NCBI RefSeq assembly: GCF_900113435.1
Contig: NZ_FOPG01000002.1
Location: 1-64,000 of the forward strand
Length of the DNA stretch: 64,000 bases
Direction of reading: 5' to 3'
DNA from: Sulfitobacter dubius
Lineage (GTDB): Bacteria; Pseudomonadota; Alphaproteobacteria; Rhodobacterales; Rhodobacteraceae
Positions 1 to 9,797 of this stretch are shown here, piece after piece. A model generated the notes under the pieces. That model had not been told where the DNA came from. It did not search any database and was given only the letters and a program-made list of their open reading frames with translations. The position numbers and the translations under genes are program-made. Within the stretch, counting starts at the first letter, position 1; each line of letters starts with the position of its first letter.

Positions 1-521
<521 letters not shown>

Positions 522-684
522 GGTGGCGCCCTTTTATTTGAGGGGACCCAACGGGGACCCGAACCCTATCTGGCGGGCGATGTATTGGGTCTGGGCGGTA
601 AAATCAAGCGGGACTTGTGCCTTGGTGCCACTTAAAACCCGCTCTCCCTTGATTGCCGCCCAATTCAAACCGCCATGACCGGGG

Positions 685-1269
685 TTATTTATCCTCTGGC
701 TCCGAGGGGGAAGCCACTGCCCTACCGCCGTTAAACCAGCCCTCTTCGCGGTTTTGTTTCACAAGGTAATTCTCAATCGACTTGGCAGCATTCTGGCTGA
801 GATTCTTCAACTGTTCTTCGGCAGACTTTGTATAGCCCGACCCAACGACCGGCCCCTGATCCAAGGATTCGAACACAGTGATCTGATGCGGCTCGGGGTT
901 CAGCTTCTTGTTCTTGGCGTCATCCCAAACGGTCAGATTAAGGATCAGAATGGATTTCGGCGCAAAGACCAGCGGGACGCCGGGTTGGGCCAACACATAG
1001 CCTTCGACGCTGATGCCGAAATGATAGAAGCGCTCCCCATCATAGCGGTCAAACCGCTCGGCGGTGGCGGCCTGAACAGCGGCGGCCAATTCATCCTTAC
1101 TGACCTCACGGCTCAGCGGGCCTTTTTGAGCCTTGGGGGCGACGACGATATTGTGGTGCAGGTTAAAATCGCCAAGCGGCGTGGGCGCGTCGCCCAAATC
1201 AGATGCGCCATTGCAGGCGGCCAGCGTCGCAACAGTCATCAGCACGGCAAGAACACGGATCATTGGCAC
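685..1269 (-). CDS. Predicted lipoprotein, function unknown
   Basis: A 194-residue protein with a short hydrophobic N-terminus ending in a lipobox (LAAC, Cys about residue 19), so it is probably lipidated and held in the envelope. The mature part is hydrophilic, has no motif I recognise and ends in an acidic tail. A start three residues later (Met at residue 3, M-I-R) is also possible. It is divergent from the cytochrome P450 gene, with about 118 bases between the starts, so the two may share a promoter region. I cannot name its function. Confidence 0.8.
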   Translation of the reverse strand: MPMIRVLAVLMTVATLAACNGASDLGDAPTPLGDFNLHHNIVVAPKAQKGPLSREVSKDELAAAVQAATAERFDRYDGERFYHFGISVEGYVLAQPGVPLVFAPKSILILNLTVWDDAKNKKLNPEPHQITVFESLDQGPVVGSGYTKSAEEQLKNLSQNAAKSIENYLVKQNREEGWFNGGRAVASPSEPEDK

Positions 1270-1387
1270 ATCCCCAAGGCGTTAATATCGGCAAAGGGGT
1301 AGCCGATGGCCAGAGGCGGCGCAATCATTTGCCGCAGTTGCGCCCCTGCCGCTCCGACCTACCTTGGCAAAGAGTGAGGACATCATC

Positions 1388-2758
1388 ATGACCCAGCCAG
1401 AACAATCGCCCGGCCCCCTGCCCGTTCGCGTACCACTTGTCACCGAACCCGTTGGCTTGCTTGGCAGCTTGCAAATGGCGCGGCGCAATGTGCTGAGTAT
1501 CATCCCCAAGATCGCCACGACCCAGCCCATCGTTTCGGGCAAAACCGGCAAGCGTTGGCACATGGTGATGGATCCCAGTGCTATTCGGGAAATCCTGCTC
1601 GACCGGTTAGAGGATTACCCCAAGTCGGACGTGACCAAGAACCTGCTGCGCCCGGCCATCGGGGAATCGCTGTTTATCGCCGAAGGTGCGCATTGGCGCT
1701 GGCAACGACGCGCCGCCGCCCCGGTATTTTCGCAACGCAATGTGCGCAACCTTGCCCCGGTGATGTCTCATGCCGCGACCCGCGCAGCCGACCGGATCGC
1801 CGCTGCTGGCCCGCGCGCGGTAGATATGCTCGACGAGATGGTCACAACCACCTTTGATGTGATCGGCGATGTAACCTTTTCCGGCGATGGAACCTTTGAC
1901 CGTGACAAGGTGCATGGCGCGATTGACGATTACATCGCCGAGGCGGGTAAAATCAGCCTGTTCGACATCTTGGGTTTTCCCGCCTGGCTGCCGCGACCGG
2001 GGCGGATGATGTCGGGCCAAGCATTAAAGCAGATGAAGGCCATGGCCGACAGCGCCATCGAGGCCCGCGTTGCGCGTGGGCATGAAGGCACGCCCGATTT
2101 GCTGGATCTGCTGCTCGAAGGTGTTGACCCCAAGACCAAGCGCAAGATGAATACCGCAGAACTACGTGACAATCTGCTGACCTTCATCGTCGCGGGGCAT
2201 GAGACCACCGCGCTGACGCTGGCATGGTCGATGTACTTGATGGGTTTTGACCAAGGCATACAGGACCGCGCGCGTGCAGAGGTACAATCGGTGCTACAAG
2301 GCCGCGCGTGCACCGGGGAGGACGTGGATCAACTGCCCTTAATCCGAATGATCGTCGACGAAGCACTGCGCCTCTACCCGGCTGCCGGGATCATCTCACG
2401 CACGGCGCAAAAGCACGACACGCTTTGCGACCGCGAGATCCGCCCCGGCGACACAGTGATGATCCCGATTTACGCGCTTGGCCGTAACGAACTGCTGTGG
2501 GACGTGCCCGACGCCTTCCGGCCCGAGCGTTTTGCCGACCGCAAGGCGATTGACCGCTATGCCCATCTGCCCTTTGGGGATGGCCCGCGCATCTGCATCG
2601 GGGCGAGCTTTGCGTTGCAAGAAGCGGTCATCGTTCTTGCCACGCTGCTCGGGCGGTTCAAATTCACCCCGGTGCCGGGCAAAGACCCTGAGCCTGTGAT
2701 GATCCTGACCCTGCGCCCCGAAGGCGGTGTCTGGATGACGGCAGAGCCGCTGGATTGA
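1388..2758 (+). CDS. Cytochrome P450
   Basis: A 456-residue soluble P450 monooxygenase. The I-helix oxygen-activation motif AGHETT is at 269-274, the K-helix ExxR is E325-R328, the PERF region is near 379, and the heme-binding loop FGDGPRICIG (396-405) contains the proximal Cys403. The start at 1388 was chosen over the in-frame codon at 1364 because GTGAGGA lies 8 bases before it. No ferredoxin or ferredoxin reductase gene is adjacent, so its electron donors are elsewhere. Substrate and CYP family cannot be assigned from the sequence. A stem-loop covers its stop codon. Confidence 0.95.
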   Translation: MTQPEQSPGPLPVRVPLVTEPVGLLGSLQMARRNVLSIIPKIATTQPIVSGKTGKRWHMVMDPSAIREILLDRLEDYPKSDVTKNLLRPAIGESLFIAEGAHWRWQRRAAAPVFSQRNVRNLAPVMSHAATRAADRIAAAGPRAVDMLDEMVTTTFDVIGDVTFSGDGTFDRDKVHGAIDDYIAEAGKISLFDILGFPAWLPRPGRMMSGQALKQMKAMADSAIEARVARGHEGTPDLLDLLLEGVDPKTKRKMNTAELRDNLLTFIVAGHETTALTLAWSMYLMGFDQGIQDRARAEVQSVLQGRACTGEDVDQLPLIRMIVDEALRLYPAAGIISRTAQKHDTLCDREIRPGDTVMIPIYALGRNELLWDVPDAFRPERFADRKAIDRYAHLPFGDGPRICIGASFALQEAVIVLATLLGRFKFTPVPGKDPEPVMILTLRPEGGVWMTAEPLD

Positions 2759-2780
2759 CCCCACCGCAAAGCGGGGTCAA
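2755..2780. terminator. Stem-loop between convergent P450 and parC
   Basis: TTGACCCC (2755-2762) pairs perfectly with GGGGTCAA (2773-2780) around a 10-base loop. It spans the P450 stop codon and ends 6 bases before the parC stop. There is no U-tract, so its role as a bidirectional terminator is inferred from position and symmetry. Confidence 0.5.
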
Positions 2781-2785
2781 GCAAA

Positions 2786-5227
2786 TCAGTTGAACTTGTT
2801 GTCGCGCGGGAAGCCACGCGGCGCCATCCGGCCAGAACCAGCGCGCTTGCCGGTCCATTCCGCGAGGTCGACCTCTGTGCGGGTTCGCCCTGCGGGGTCT
2901 TGCCAGCTTAGCCCCGCCGCACGTTCGAAGGTGGTGGCATCCGAAAGGCCGCCGTCCTTGTACTTTTGCAGGCGAACGCCCTTACCGCGGCCCATTTCAG
3001 GCAGCTCATCAAGGCCAAAGACCAGCACTTTGCGGTTCTCGCCCACGGTGGCCACGCTGTCACCCGACACCGGATGACAGACCAGCGCCGCGACACCTTC
3101 GCCGCGCACGTTCAGCACCTGTTTACCACTGCGGGTCTGCGCCACGACCTCATCCTCAAGCACGACAAAGCCATCACCCGCTGTGGATGCGACCAGCAGC
3201 TTACGCCCCGGCTTGTGAATAAAGAGCGATACGATCTGCACCTCGTTCGGTAGATCGACCATCAGACGCAGCGGCTCTCCCATGCCACGCCCACCGGGCA
3301 AATTAGCGGCGGATACGGTGTAAAAGCGCCCGTTCGAGCCAAAGACCAACAAACGATCCGTCGTCTCAGCGTGGAAGATAAAACGAGGGCCATCGCCGTC
3401 TTTGAACTTCAATTCGCGGTTCAAGTCGATATGGCCGGTCATCGCACGAATCCAGCCCATTTGAGAGCAGACCACCGTGATCGGCTCACGGTCGATCATC
3501 GCCTCGATCGGCACGTCTTCGATTTCGCCCGCAGTCTCAAAGGTCGTCAGTCGCTGGCCGCGTTTGACCCCGTCGATCACCCAGTCCTTGCCGAACTGCT
3601 TTTTCGTCGCGCGCAACTGGTCGGCGATTGTGGTCCATTGCAGGTCTTCACTGTCGAGCAGGTCTTCTAGCCCCGCGCGTTCTGACATCAACGTGTCGCG
3701 CTCACGTACCAGCGCGTCCTCTTCCAAACGCCGCAATGACCGCAGGCGCATGTTAAGGATTGCCTCGGCCTGCACATCGGACAGTCCGTTTTCGCGGCCC
3801 GCATAGCTGTGCGGCACGGCACGGGTGTCACCGCTTTCGGTCAAGACACCGGTTGCCTGTGCTTCGGCATCTGCGATCACCGCCAGCTTGGAGACGTCGA
3901 CTCCCGCCAGTGGCGAGACATAGGCGCGCTCATCCATGGCACGGGCCAGCGTATCTTGATGCACCCGGCTCCAGTCCTCATACATCAAGGCGGCTTTGGG
4001 ATCGTCGTCATAACGGATGATCTCAATCACCCGGTCAAGGTTCAAGAAGGCCGTGATCAGGCCCTGCAACACCTCAAGCCGGTGATCGATCTTGTCCATC
4101 CGGTGCCGCGAGCGGCGTTGCAGTACCTCGCGCCGGTGGTCGAGGAAAGCGCGCAACACTTCCTTGAGCGAGCAGACCTTGGGCGTCTGCCCGTCGATCA
4201 ACACGTTCATGTTGAGTGAGAACCGCACCTCAAGATCGGAGTTGCGAAATAGCATCCCCATCAACACTGCCGGATCGACGTTCTTCGACCGGGGCTCGAT
4301 GATCATGCGAATGTCTTCGGCAGACTCATCGCGAACGTCTGCGAGAATCGGTATCTTCTTGGTCTGGATCAGTTCGGCGATCTTTTCGATCAGCTTGGAT
4401 TTCTGAACCTGATAAGGAATCTCGGTAACCACGATCTGCCACGCGCCCCGGCCAAGGTCCTCGACCTCCCATCGGCAGCGCAGACGGAATGAACCACGGC
4501 CCGTGCGATAAGCATTGGCGATATTTTCCGCAGGTTCTACAATGATCCCGCCCGTGGGAAAATCGGGGCCAGGCACATAGTTCAATAGCGTATCGTCGCG
4601 GGCATCCGGCACCTTGATCAGGTGAATGCAAGCATCACAAAGTTCGGCAATGTTATGCGGCGGAATATTGGTCGCCATGCCGACCGCGATCCCCGAAGAC
4701 CCATTGGCCAACAGATTCGGAAACTGCGCGGGCAGCACGACAGGCTCGGTCAATGTGCCGTCATAGTTCTCGCGATAGTCGACTGCGTTTTCGTTCAGCC
4801 CTTCCAGCATGGCCTCGGCCACGGCGGTCATCCGCGCTTCGGTATAGCGCGAGGCAGCGGGATTATCGCCGTCGATGTTGCCGAAGTTACCCTGACCGTC
4901 GACCAGCGGATAACGAACGTTAAAATCCTGCGCCAAACGCGCCATCGCATCATAAATCGCGGCATCACCGTGCGGGTGATAGTTACCCATCACGTCACCG
5001 GAAATCTTCGCGGACTTACGGAAACCACCTGTGGACGACAGCCGCAGTTCGCGCATCGCAAACAGGATGCGGCGGTGCACCGGCTTCAGCCCATCACGCG
5101 CGTCCGGCAATGCACGGTGCATGATGGTTGACAGCGCATAGGTCAGATAGCGTTCCCCCAAGGCGCGGCGCAGCGGCTCGGACAGGTCATTCGGGTCGAG
5201 TTCTGGGGGTGTGGTTGTGTCTGACAT
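2786..5227 (-). CDS. parC: DNA topoisomerase IV subunit A
   Basis: An 813-residue type IIA topoisomerase A subunit that, with ParE, decatenates daughter chromosomes. The N-terminal breakage-reunion domain has the catalytic tyrosine in [11 protein letters not shown] (Tyr128) and the quinolone-region motif [15 protein letters not shown] (81-95). The C-terminus forms degenerate beta-propeller repeats without the GyrA box QRRGGKG, which supports ParC over GyrA. The start at 5227 (MSDTTT) matches the family; the longer in-frame N-terminus from 5263 looks spurious. It is somewhat longer than E. coli ParC (752). ParE is not in the window. The quinolone-determining positions carry Ala89 and Asp93. 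Confidence 0.94.
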   Translation of the reverse strand: MSDTTTPPELDPNDLSEPLRRALGERYLTYALSTIMHRALPDARDGLKPVHRRILFAMRELRLSSTGGFRKSAKISGDVMGNYHPHGDAAIYDAMARLAQDFNVRYPLVDGQGNFGNIDGDNPAASRYTEARMTAVAEAMLEGLNENAVDYRENYDGTLTEPVVLPAQFPNLLANGSSGIAVGMATNIPPHNIAELCDACIHLIKVPDARDDTLLNYVPGPDFPTGGIIVEPAENIANAYRTGRGSFRLRCRWEVEDLGRGAWQIVVTEIPYQVQKSKLIEKIAELIQTKKIPILADVRDESAEDIRMIIEPRSKNVDPAVLMGMLFRNSDLEVRFSLNMNVLIDGQTPKVCSLKEVLRAFLDHRREVLQRRSRHRMDKIDHRLEVLQGLITAFLNLDRVIEIIRYDDDPKAALMYEDWSRVHQDTLARAMDERAYVSPLAGVDVSKLAVIADAEAQATGVLTESGDTRAVPHSYAGRENGLSDVQAEAILNMRLRSLRRLEEDALVRERDTLMSERAGLEDLLDSEDLQWTTIADQLRATKKQFGKDWVIDGVKRGQRLTTFETAGEIEDVPIEAMIDREPITVVCSQMGWIRAMTGHIDLNRELKFKDGDGPRFIFHAETTDRLLVFGSNGRFYTVSAANLPGGRGMGEPLRLMVDLPNEVQIVSLFIHKPGRKLLVASTAGDGFVVLEDEVVAQTRSGKQVLNVRGEGVAALVCHPVSGDSVATVGENRKVLVFGLDELPEMGRGKGVRLQKYKDGGLSDATTFERAAGLSWQDPAGRTRTEVDLAEWTGKRAGSGRMAPRGFPRDNKFN

Positions 5228-5376
5228 GACGGGTCTTTTAGCCAAGCCTAGCAGGGCGAGCAAGCGACAGATTCCGCAAGCCTAGTTCTGGAAATATGCC
5301 GCTTGCACGGTTTCAAGAGAGAAAAAAGCAATATTTTTGTGCTATGCGGTTTCTTGCCAATTGAAATTGAACCATT

Positions 5377-5390
5377 CGCGAAGTTTCGCG
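5377..5390. promoter_or_regulatory. Palindrome upstream of the SH3 protein gene
   Basis: CGCGAA-GT-TTCGCG is a perfect inverted repeat lying 50 bases before the SH3-protein start and in the divergent region shared with parC. It could be an operator or a small hairpin. No cognate regulator can be named. Confidence 0.35.
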
Positions 5391-5439
5391 TTGGTCTTTC
5401 AACAGAGACACGATTTTGACAGAAACGGGGAACAGCACA

Positions 5440-6141
5440 ATGAAACGGTTCATCTTTTTGATATTTGGTTTCATGGGCTGGGCTTTCTATGAGATGAGCG
5501 GCGGCGCAGATTTCGCACCTGCGGGCGCACAAATGGTAAGCGCCGAAGCCACCGATTCGGCGCTCATTGCCAGCGCGAATGCTGCGGCACCTTCTTCAGA
5601 CCTTGTTACGGCTGCCGCCGCGAACGCGGCACGCAAAGCTGAAAGCCCGGTCACCCCCTTCGCCCAAAAATCCACAGCGCCCGAACCCGCAGCTACCCGC
5701 GTGGCGTTAAACCTGACCACATTGAGCGATCTGCCGCAGGCCAATGACGCCGTGGTGCAAAAGGCTGTTGCCTCACCGGCTGACCGTGCCGGTGCAAAGG
5801 TCGTTAAATCCAAGCCGGCGAAGACTTCTGGCGAAATAGTGCAAAATGCATCCTATTCGGTCACAACCACGCAGACGCCCGTTATCCTCCCCAGCCTAAT
5901 AGATGGCGCTGATAGCGCCGCAACCTATGTAAGCACCACGCAAGCTGAGATCCGCACGGTCAGCGGCACCCGCGTTAATGTCCGCGGTGGGCCCGGCACC
6001 AGTTTTGATGTGGTCGGCAAACTAGGCCAAGGAGATGCCGTTGAGGTGATCGAAGACAACGGCGCAGGTTGGGTCCGGTTCCGCAGTGTGGATGGCACAG
6101 AAACTGGCTGGATGGCCGACTTCCTGCTCAACAATGGCTAA
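5440..6141 (+). CDS. SH3-domain envelope protein
   Basis: A 233-residue protein with an N-terminal hydrophobic anchor or signal (MKRFIFLIFGFMGWAFY), a long Ala/Ser/Thr-rich low-complexity linker (about 35-165) and a C-terminal bacterial SH3 (SH3_3) domain of about 60 residues beginning near RTVSGTRVNVRGGPG. Such domains bind peptidoglycan or peptides in the periplasm, so an envelope role is likely. The ATG at 5440 is preceded by GGGGA at good spacing and begins a proper signal segment, unlike the in-frame TTG at 5416. It is a single gene divergent from parC. Confidence 0.85.
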   Translation: MKRFIFLIFGFMGWAFYEMSGGADFAPAGAQMVSAEATDSALIASANAAAPSSDLVTAAAANAARKAESPVTPFAQKSTAPEPAATRVALNLTTLSDLPQANDAVVQKAVASPADRAGAKVVKSKPAKTSGEIVQNASYSVTTTQTPVILPSLIDGADSAATYVSTTQAEIRTVSGTRVNVRGGPGTSFDVVGKLGQGDAVEVIEDNGAGWVRFRSVDGTETGWMADFLLNNG

Positions 6142-6199
6142 CTTGCCAATCCAATAGCATCGCGCGATGAAGGGCCTTTCAATCGAAGGGCCCCTTTGC

Positions 6200-7033
6200 A
6201 TGTCTGCGACCCGTTCCATCCTAATCACTGGCTGTTCCAGCGGCATCGGCTACGCCGCCGCTCATGGCATGCGCACACGGGGCTGGCGGGTTTTCGCAGC
6301 CTGTCGGCAACAGGAGGATTGCGACCGCCTCAGCGCCGAAGGTTTCGACGCACCCCGGATCGATTATATCGATGAGGCCAGCATCCAATCTGCCCTCGCC
6401 CATGTGCTGGACCAGACGGGCGGTACGCTTGATGCAGTATTCAACAACGGTGCCCACGCCACGCCCGGATTGGTCGAAGACCTGCCCACAGATGCCCTGC
6501 GCGAGATATTCGAGGCGAATTTCTTTGGCTGGCACAGCCTGACCCGCGCGGTGATCCCCGTTATGCGCGCACAGGGGCATGGGCGGATCGTGCAATGTTC
6601 CTCGGTTCTTGGCATGGTGGCGATGCCGTGGCGCGGGGCGTATAACTCCACTAAATTCGCGCTGGAGGGGCTGACCGATACCCTGCGGCTTGAGATGCGC
6701 GGCACGGGGATTGAGTTGATCCTGATCGAACCCGGCCCGGTCACGTCTAAACTGCGTGCCAAGGCAATTCCGCGGTTCGAACGTTGGATCGACTGGCAAA
6801 ATAGCCCCCGCGCGGCGGAATACGAAGCGACCATGCGCCCCCGGCTCTATGATAACAGCGGCAAGAAAGACCGGTTTGAACTGCCCCCCGAAGCGGTGGT
6901 GGCAAAATTGGTTCACGCCGTGGAATCCCCTCGCCCCCGTCCGCGCTATTTCGTCACAACCCCCACCCATATCGCCAATGTTTTGCGGCGCATCCTGCCG
7001 ACGCGGGCGCTGGATTGGGTCACCAGCCGCTGA
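6200..7033 (+). CDS. Short-chain dehydrogenase/reductase
   Basis: A 277-residue classical SDR oxidoreductase. It has the NAD(P)-binding TGCSSGIG motif (residues 10-17), the NNGA segment, the catalytic Ser in CSS and the YxxxK pair in AYNSTKF, so it should be active. The start at 6200 gives the usual short N-terminus before the first beta-strand; an upstream in-frame start adds 11 residues absent from SDRs. The C-terminal extension with an RYFVTTPTH segment resembles SDRs acting on retinol-like or steroid-like substrates, but the substrate is unknown. It sits 58 bases after the SH3 gene. Confidence 0.9.
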   Translation: MSATRSILITGCSSGIGYAAAHGMRTRGWRVFAACRQQEDCDRLSAEGFDAPRIDYIDEASIQSALAHVLDQTGGTLDAVFNNGAHATPGLVEDLPTDALREIFEANFFGWHSLTRAVIPVMRAQGHGRIVQCSSVLGMVAMPWRGAYNSTKFALEGLTDTLRLEMRGTGIELILIEPGPVTSKLRAKAIPRFERWIDWQNSPRAAEYEATMRPRLYDNSGKKDRFELPPEAVVAKLVHAVESPRPRPRYFVTTPTHIANVLRRILPTRALDWVTSR

Positions 7034-7090
7034 TTTTGGTTGCGCTACTGCGCCGCGCCTCTACATCTCGGGGCAACGAAAGGACAGCCC

Positions 7091-7297
7091 ATGCCAAATG
7101 ATCCGTTTTTCGTGATCGTCCTGCTTTCCGTCGTGGCGGTTGCCGTTGTGCTTATGATGGGCCTCGGGGGATTTGCTACGGGGGGCAAGTTCAACAAGCG
7201 TAACGCCAACAAGTTGATGCGTTGGCGGATCATCGCGCAGTTTATCGCCGTGCTGCTGATCCTTGCTTATGTCTATCTCCGAGGGGGGACGATCTGA
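7091..7297 (+). CDS. Two-helix HIG1-like membrane protein
   Basis: A 68-residue protein with two hydrophobic helices (about 5-25 and 46-62) joined by a basic loop, GGKFNKRNANKLMRWRIIAQF, that resembles the conserved core of the HIG1 hypoxia-induced domain. HIG1 proteins associate with respiratory complexes in other alphaproteobacteria and mitochondria; that role is inferred here. AAAGGA precedes the ATG at 7091. Its stop codon overlaps the start of the cobalamin adenosyltransferase gene (ATGA), so the two are translationally coupled. Confidence 0.8.
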   Translation: MPNDPFFVIVLLSVVAVAVVLMMGLGGFATGGKFNKRNANKLMRWRIIAQFIAVLLILAYVYLRGGTI

Positions 7298-7869
7298 TGG
7301 TTGTACTGAACAAGATTTACACCCGCACCGGGGATAAGGGCACCACCGCGCTTGGCAACGGTGATCGCGTGGCCAAACACGACGCGCGGGTCGAGGCCTA
7401 TGGCACCTCGGATGAGTTGAACTGTTTTGTCGGCGTTGCCCGGCTCGAAGCCACCGGCGCCACGGACGAAGCACTGGCTCGCATCCAGAACGACCTTTTT
7501 GATCTGGGCGCCGACCTTTGCCGCCCCGATATGGAGGCTGATCGCGATGCGGAATACCCGCCCCTGCGGGTCACCCAAGAACAGGTCGACCGGCTTGAGC
7601 GCGAAATCGACGTAATGAATACTGAATTGGAGCCACTGCGCAGCTTCATCCTGCCCGGTGGCCGCGCGCTGGCCGCACATCTGCATGTCTGCCGCACTGT
7701 AGCGCGCCGCGCCGAACGGCTGGCAGTGCTGCTGTCGGAACAGACCACAATCAACCCCGCTACCGTCACCTACCTAAACCGTCTAAGCGACTGGTTCTTT
7801 GTCGCCGCGCGTATGGCCAACAACGCGGGCCAAGAAGACGTGTTGTGGGTGCCGGGCGCGAACCGTTAA
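7297..7869 (+). CDS. Cob(I)yrinic acid a,c-diamide adenosyltransferase, PduO type
   Basis: A 190-residue ATP:corrinoid adenosyltransferase that attaches the 5'-deoxyadenosyl group to cob(I)alamin. The N-terminal ATP-binding motif KIYTRTGDKGTT (about 5-16), the GTSDELN segment and the RRAERL motif in the C-terminal helix all match the PduO/ATR family. The start overlaps the stop of the HIG1-like gene and has GAGGGGGG in front of it, which settles the start codon. The other cobalamin gene in the window, bluB, lies 25 kb away. Confidence 0.95.
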   Translation: MVVLNKIYTRTGDKGTTALGNGDRVAKHDARVEAYGTSDELNCFVGVARLEATGATDEALARIQNDLFDLGADLCRPDMEADRDAEYPPLRVTQEQVDRLEREIDVMNTELEPLRSFILPGGRALAAHLHVCRTVARRAERLAVLLSEQTTINPATVTYLNRLSDWFFVAARMANNAGQEDVLWVPGANR

Positions 7870-8034
7870 GAAAATAGCGCTAACAGACGAAAAACCGGGA
7901 AAACGCCGCGTTCAAAACTGCCTATCTGCCGATTTTGGCCTGTTTTGATCCGATCCGCTTCGTTACACCCGTCTAGAGAATTAGGGAGACCGGGCCAACC
8001 AGCCCGCGTCGCAAACTGAGGAGAGAGACCGCTC

Positions 8035-8793
8035 ATGAAGGTACTGGTACCTGTCAAACGCGTGATCGACTATAACGTGAAAGTTCGTGTGAAAGCGGAC
8101 GGAACGGGTGTTGATCTTGCCAATGTGAAAATGTCGATGAACCCCTTCGACGAAATCGCCGTCGAACAGGCGATTCGTCTGAAAGAAGCCGGTCAGGCTG
8201 AAGAGATCGTCGCCGTCTCCATCGGTGTGAAGCAAGCGCAGGAAACCCTGCGCACCGCGCTCGCCATGGGTGCAGACCGCGCGATTCTCGTGGTGGCCTC
8301 CGACGATGTCCACAAAGATATCGAACCGCTGGCCGTGGCAAAGATCCTCAAAGCCATCGTCGACGAAGAGCAGCCGGGCCTCGTGCTCTGCGGCAAACAG
8401 GCGATCGACAACGACATGAACGCTACCGGCCAAATGCTGTCGGCGCTGATGGGCTGGTCGCAGGCGACATTTGCCTCTGAAATCGCCATCGAAGGCGACA
8501 AGGCTAAAGTCACCCGCGAAGTCGACGGCGGCTTGCAGACCATCGAGGTCACCATGCCGACAGTCGTCACTGTCGACCTGCGCCTCAACGAGCCGCGCTA
8601 CGCTTCGCTGCCGAACATCATGAAAGCCAAGAAAAAGCCGTTGGACGAAAAGACCGCCGAAGATTACGGCGTCGATGTCTCCAACCGCTTGGAAATCGTC
8701 AAAACCGTAGAGCCTGCCGAGCGTGCCGCTGGTATCAAGGTCGGTTCGGTTGACGAGCTTGTGGCGAAACTCAAAGAAGTGGGGGCTGTGTAA
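8035..8793 (+). CDS. etfB: Electron transfer flavoprotein beta subunit
   Basis: A 252-residue beta subunit of the heterodimeric ETF that passes electrons from acyl-CoA and other dehydrogenases to the ubiquinone pool through ETF-QO. The start [19 protein letters not shown] and the signature region [17 protein letters not shown]-like stretch ([17 protein letters not shown], about 178-194) are characteristic. GAGGAGAG precedes the ATG. The stop overlaps the etfA start by one base (TAATG), which fits equimolar translation. The 165 bases before it probably hold the promoter. Confidence 0.97.
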   Translation: MKVLVPVKRVIDYNVKVRVKADGTGVDLANVKMSMNPFDEIAVEQAIRLKEAGQAEEIVAVSIGVKQAQETLRTALAMGADRAILVVASDDVHKDIEPLAVAKILKAIVDEEQPGLVLCGKQAIDNDMNATGQMLSALMGWSQATFASEIAIEGDKAKVTREVDGGLQTIEVTMPTVVTVDLRLNEPRYASLPNIMKAKKKPLDEKTAEDYGVDVSNRLEIVKTVEPAERAAGIKVGSVDELVAKLKEVGAV

Positions 8794-9719
8794 TGGCTGT
8801 TCTTCTGATTGCCGAAATCTCCGATGGCGAATTGTCCATGGATGCCACCGCCAAGGCGGTAGCCGCAGCCAAGGCTCTGGGCGACGTGACCGTTCTGGCG
8901 GCTGGCAGCTCTGCCGCTGCGGCCGGCGAAGCGGCCTCCAAGATCGACGGCGTGTCCAAGGTGCTGGTCGCCGAAGACCCGATGCTGGGCCACCGACTGG
9001 CCGAGGCCACCGCAGCGCTGATCGTATCGCTGGCGGGTGACTATGAGCATATCGTCGCTCCGGCCACCACCGACGCCAAAAACGTGATGCCCCGCGTGGC
9101 AGCACTTTTGGACGTCATGGTGATCTCGGATGCTTCCGGTGTTGTCGATGCCGACACATTCGAGCGCCCGATCTATGCCGGTAACGCGGTTCAGACCGTG
9201 AAATCCAACGACGCCAAGAAAGTCATCACCTTCCGCACATCGACCTTCGATGCGGCCGGTGAGGGGGGCTCTGCCTCGGTCGAGACCATCTCGGCTGCCG
9301 AAAATCCCGGCCTGTCGACATGGGTCGAAGACAAGGTTGCCGAATCCGACCGTCCTGAGCTGACAAGCGCTGGCGTGGTGGTTTCCGGTGGTCGTGGCGT
9401 CGGCTCCGAAGAGGACTTCGCGCTGATCGAAAAACTGGCCGACAAACTGGGCGCTGCCGTTGGCGCGTCGCGTGCGGCGGTCGATTCGGGCTATGCGCCG
9501 AACGATTGGCAGGTTGGCCAGACCGGCAAAGTTGTCGCCCCCGACCTCTATGTCGCGGTTGGCATCTCGGGTGCGATTCAGCACCTTGCCGGGATGAAAG
9601 ATTCCAAGATCATCGTTGCGATCAACAAAGACGAAGAATCGCCAATCTTCCAAGTGGCGGACTACGGTCTGGTTGCCGATCTCTTTGATGCCGTGCCTGA
9701 GCTGATCGAAAAACTGTAA
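8793..9719 (+). CDS. etfA: Electron transfer flavoprotein alpha subunit
   Basis: A 308-residue FAD-binding alpha subunit of ETF. The N-terminal domain pairs with EtfB. The C-terminal FAD domain contains VVSGGRGVGS and the highly conserved QTGKVVAPDLYVAVGISGA region (about 248-266) with the adjacent IQHLAGM. It is coupled to etfB by an overlapping start and is followed by a strong hairpin terminator. The hbd gene further on probably supplies a beta-oxidation-type activity in the same physiology but has its own upstream region. Confidence 0.97.
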   Translation: MAVLLIAEISDGELSMDATAKAVAAAKALGDVTVLAAGSSAAAAGEAASKIDGVSKVLVAEDPMLGHRLAEATAALIVSLAGDYEHIVAPATTDAKNVMPRVAALLDVMVISDASGVVDADTFERPIYAGNAVQTVKSNDAKKVITFRTSTFDAAGEGGSASVETISAAENPGLSTWVEDKVAESDRPELTSAGVVVSGGRGVGSEEDFALIEKLADKLGAAVGASRAAVDSGYAPNDWQVGQTGKVVAPDLYVAVGISGAIQHLAGMKDSKIIVAINKDEESPIFQVADYGLVADLFDAVPELIEKL

Positions 9720-9739
9720 AGCTCTTCACGTGAAACACC

Positions 9740-9770
9740 AAAGGCCCGTCAGATTTGGCGGGCCTTTTTT
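9740..9770. terminator. Rho-independent terminator after etfA
   Basis: AAAGGCCCG and CGGGCCTTT form a GC-rich stem around a 9-base loop and are followed by a run of T on the plus strand. An A-run on the left arm means it can also serve the convergent DUF6473 gene. Confidence 0.9.
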
Positions 9771-9797
9771 GTTACGGACGCTCCCACCCTGCAGTCT

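Noticed and set aside
7870-8034. Search for a cobalamin riboswitch after the adenosyltransferase or before etfB.
   Set aside because: No B12-box-like conserved segment was visible.
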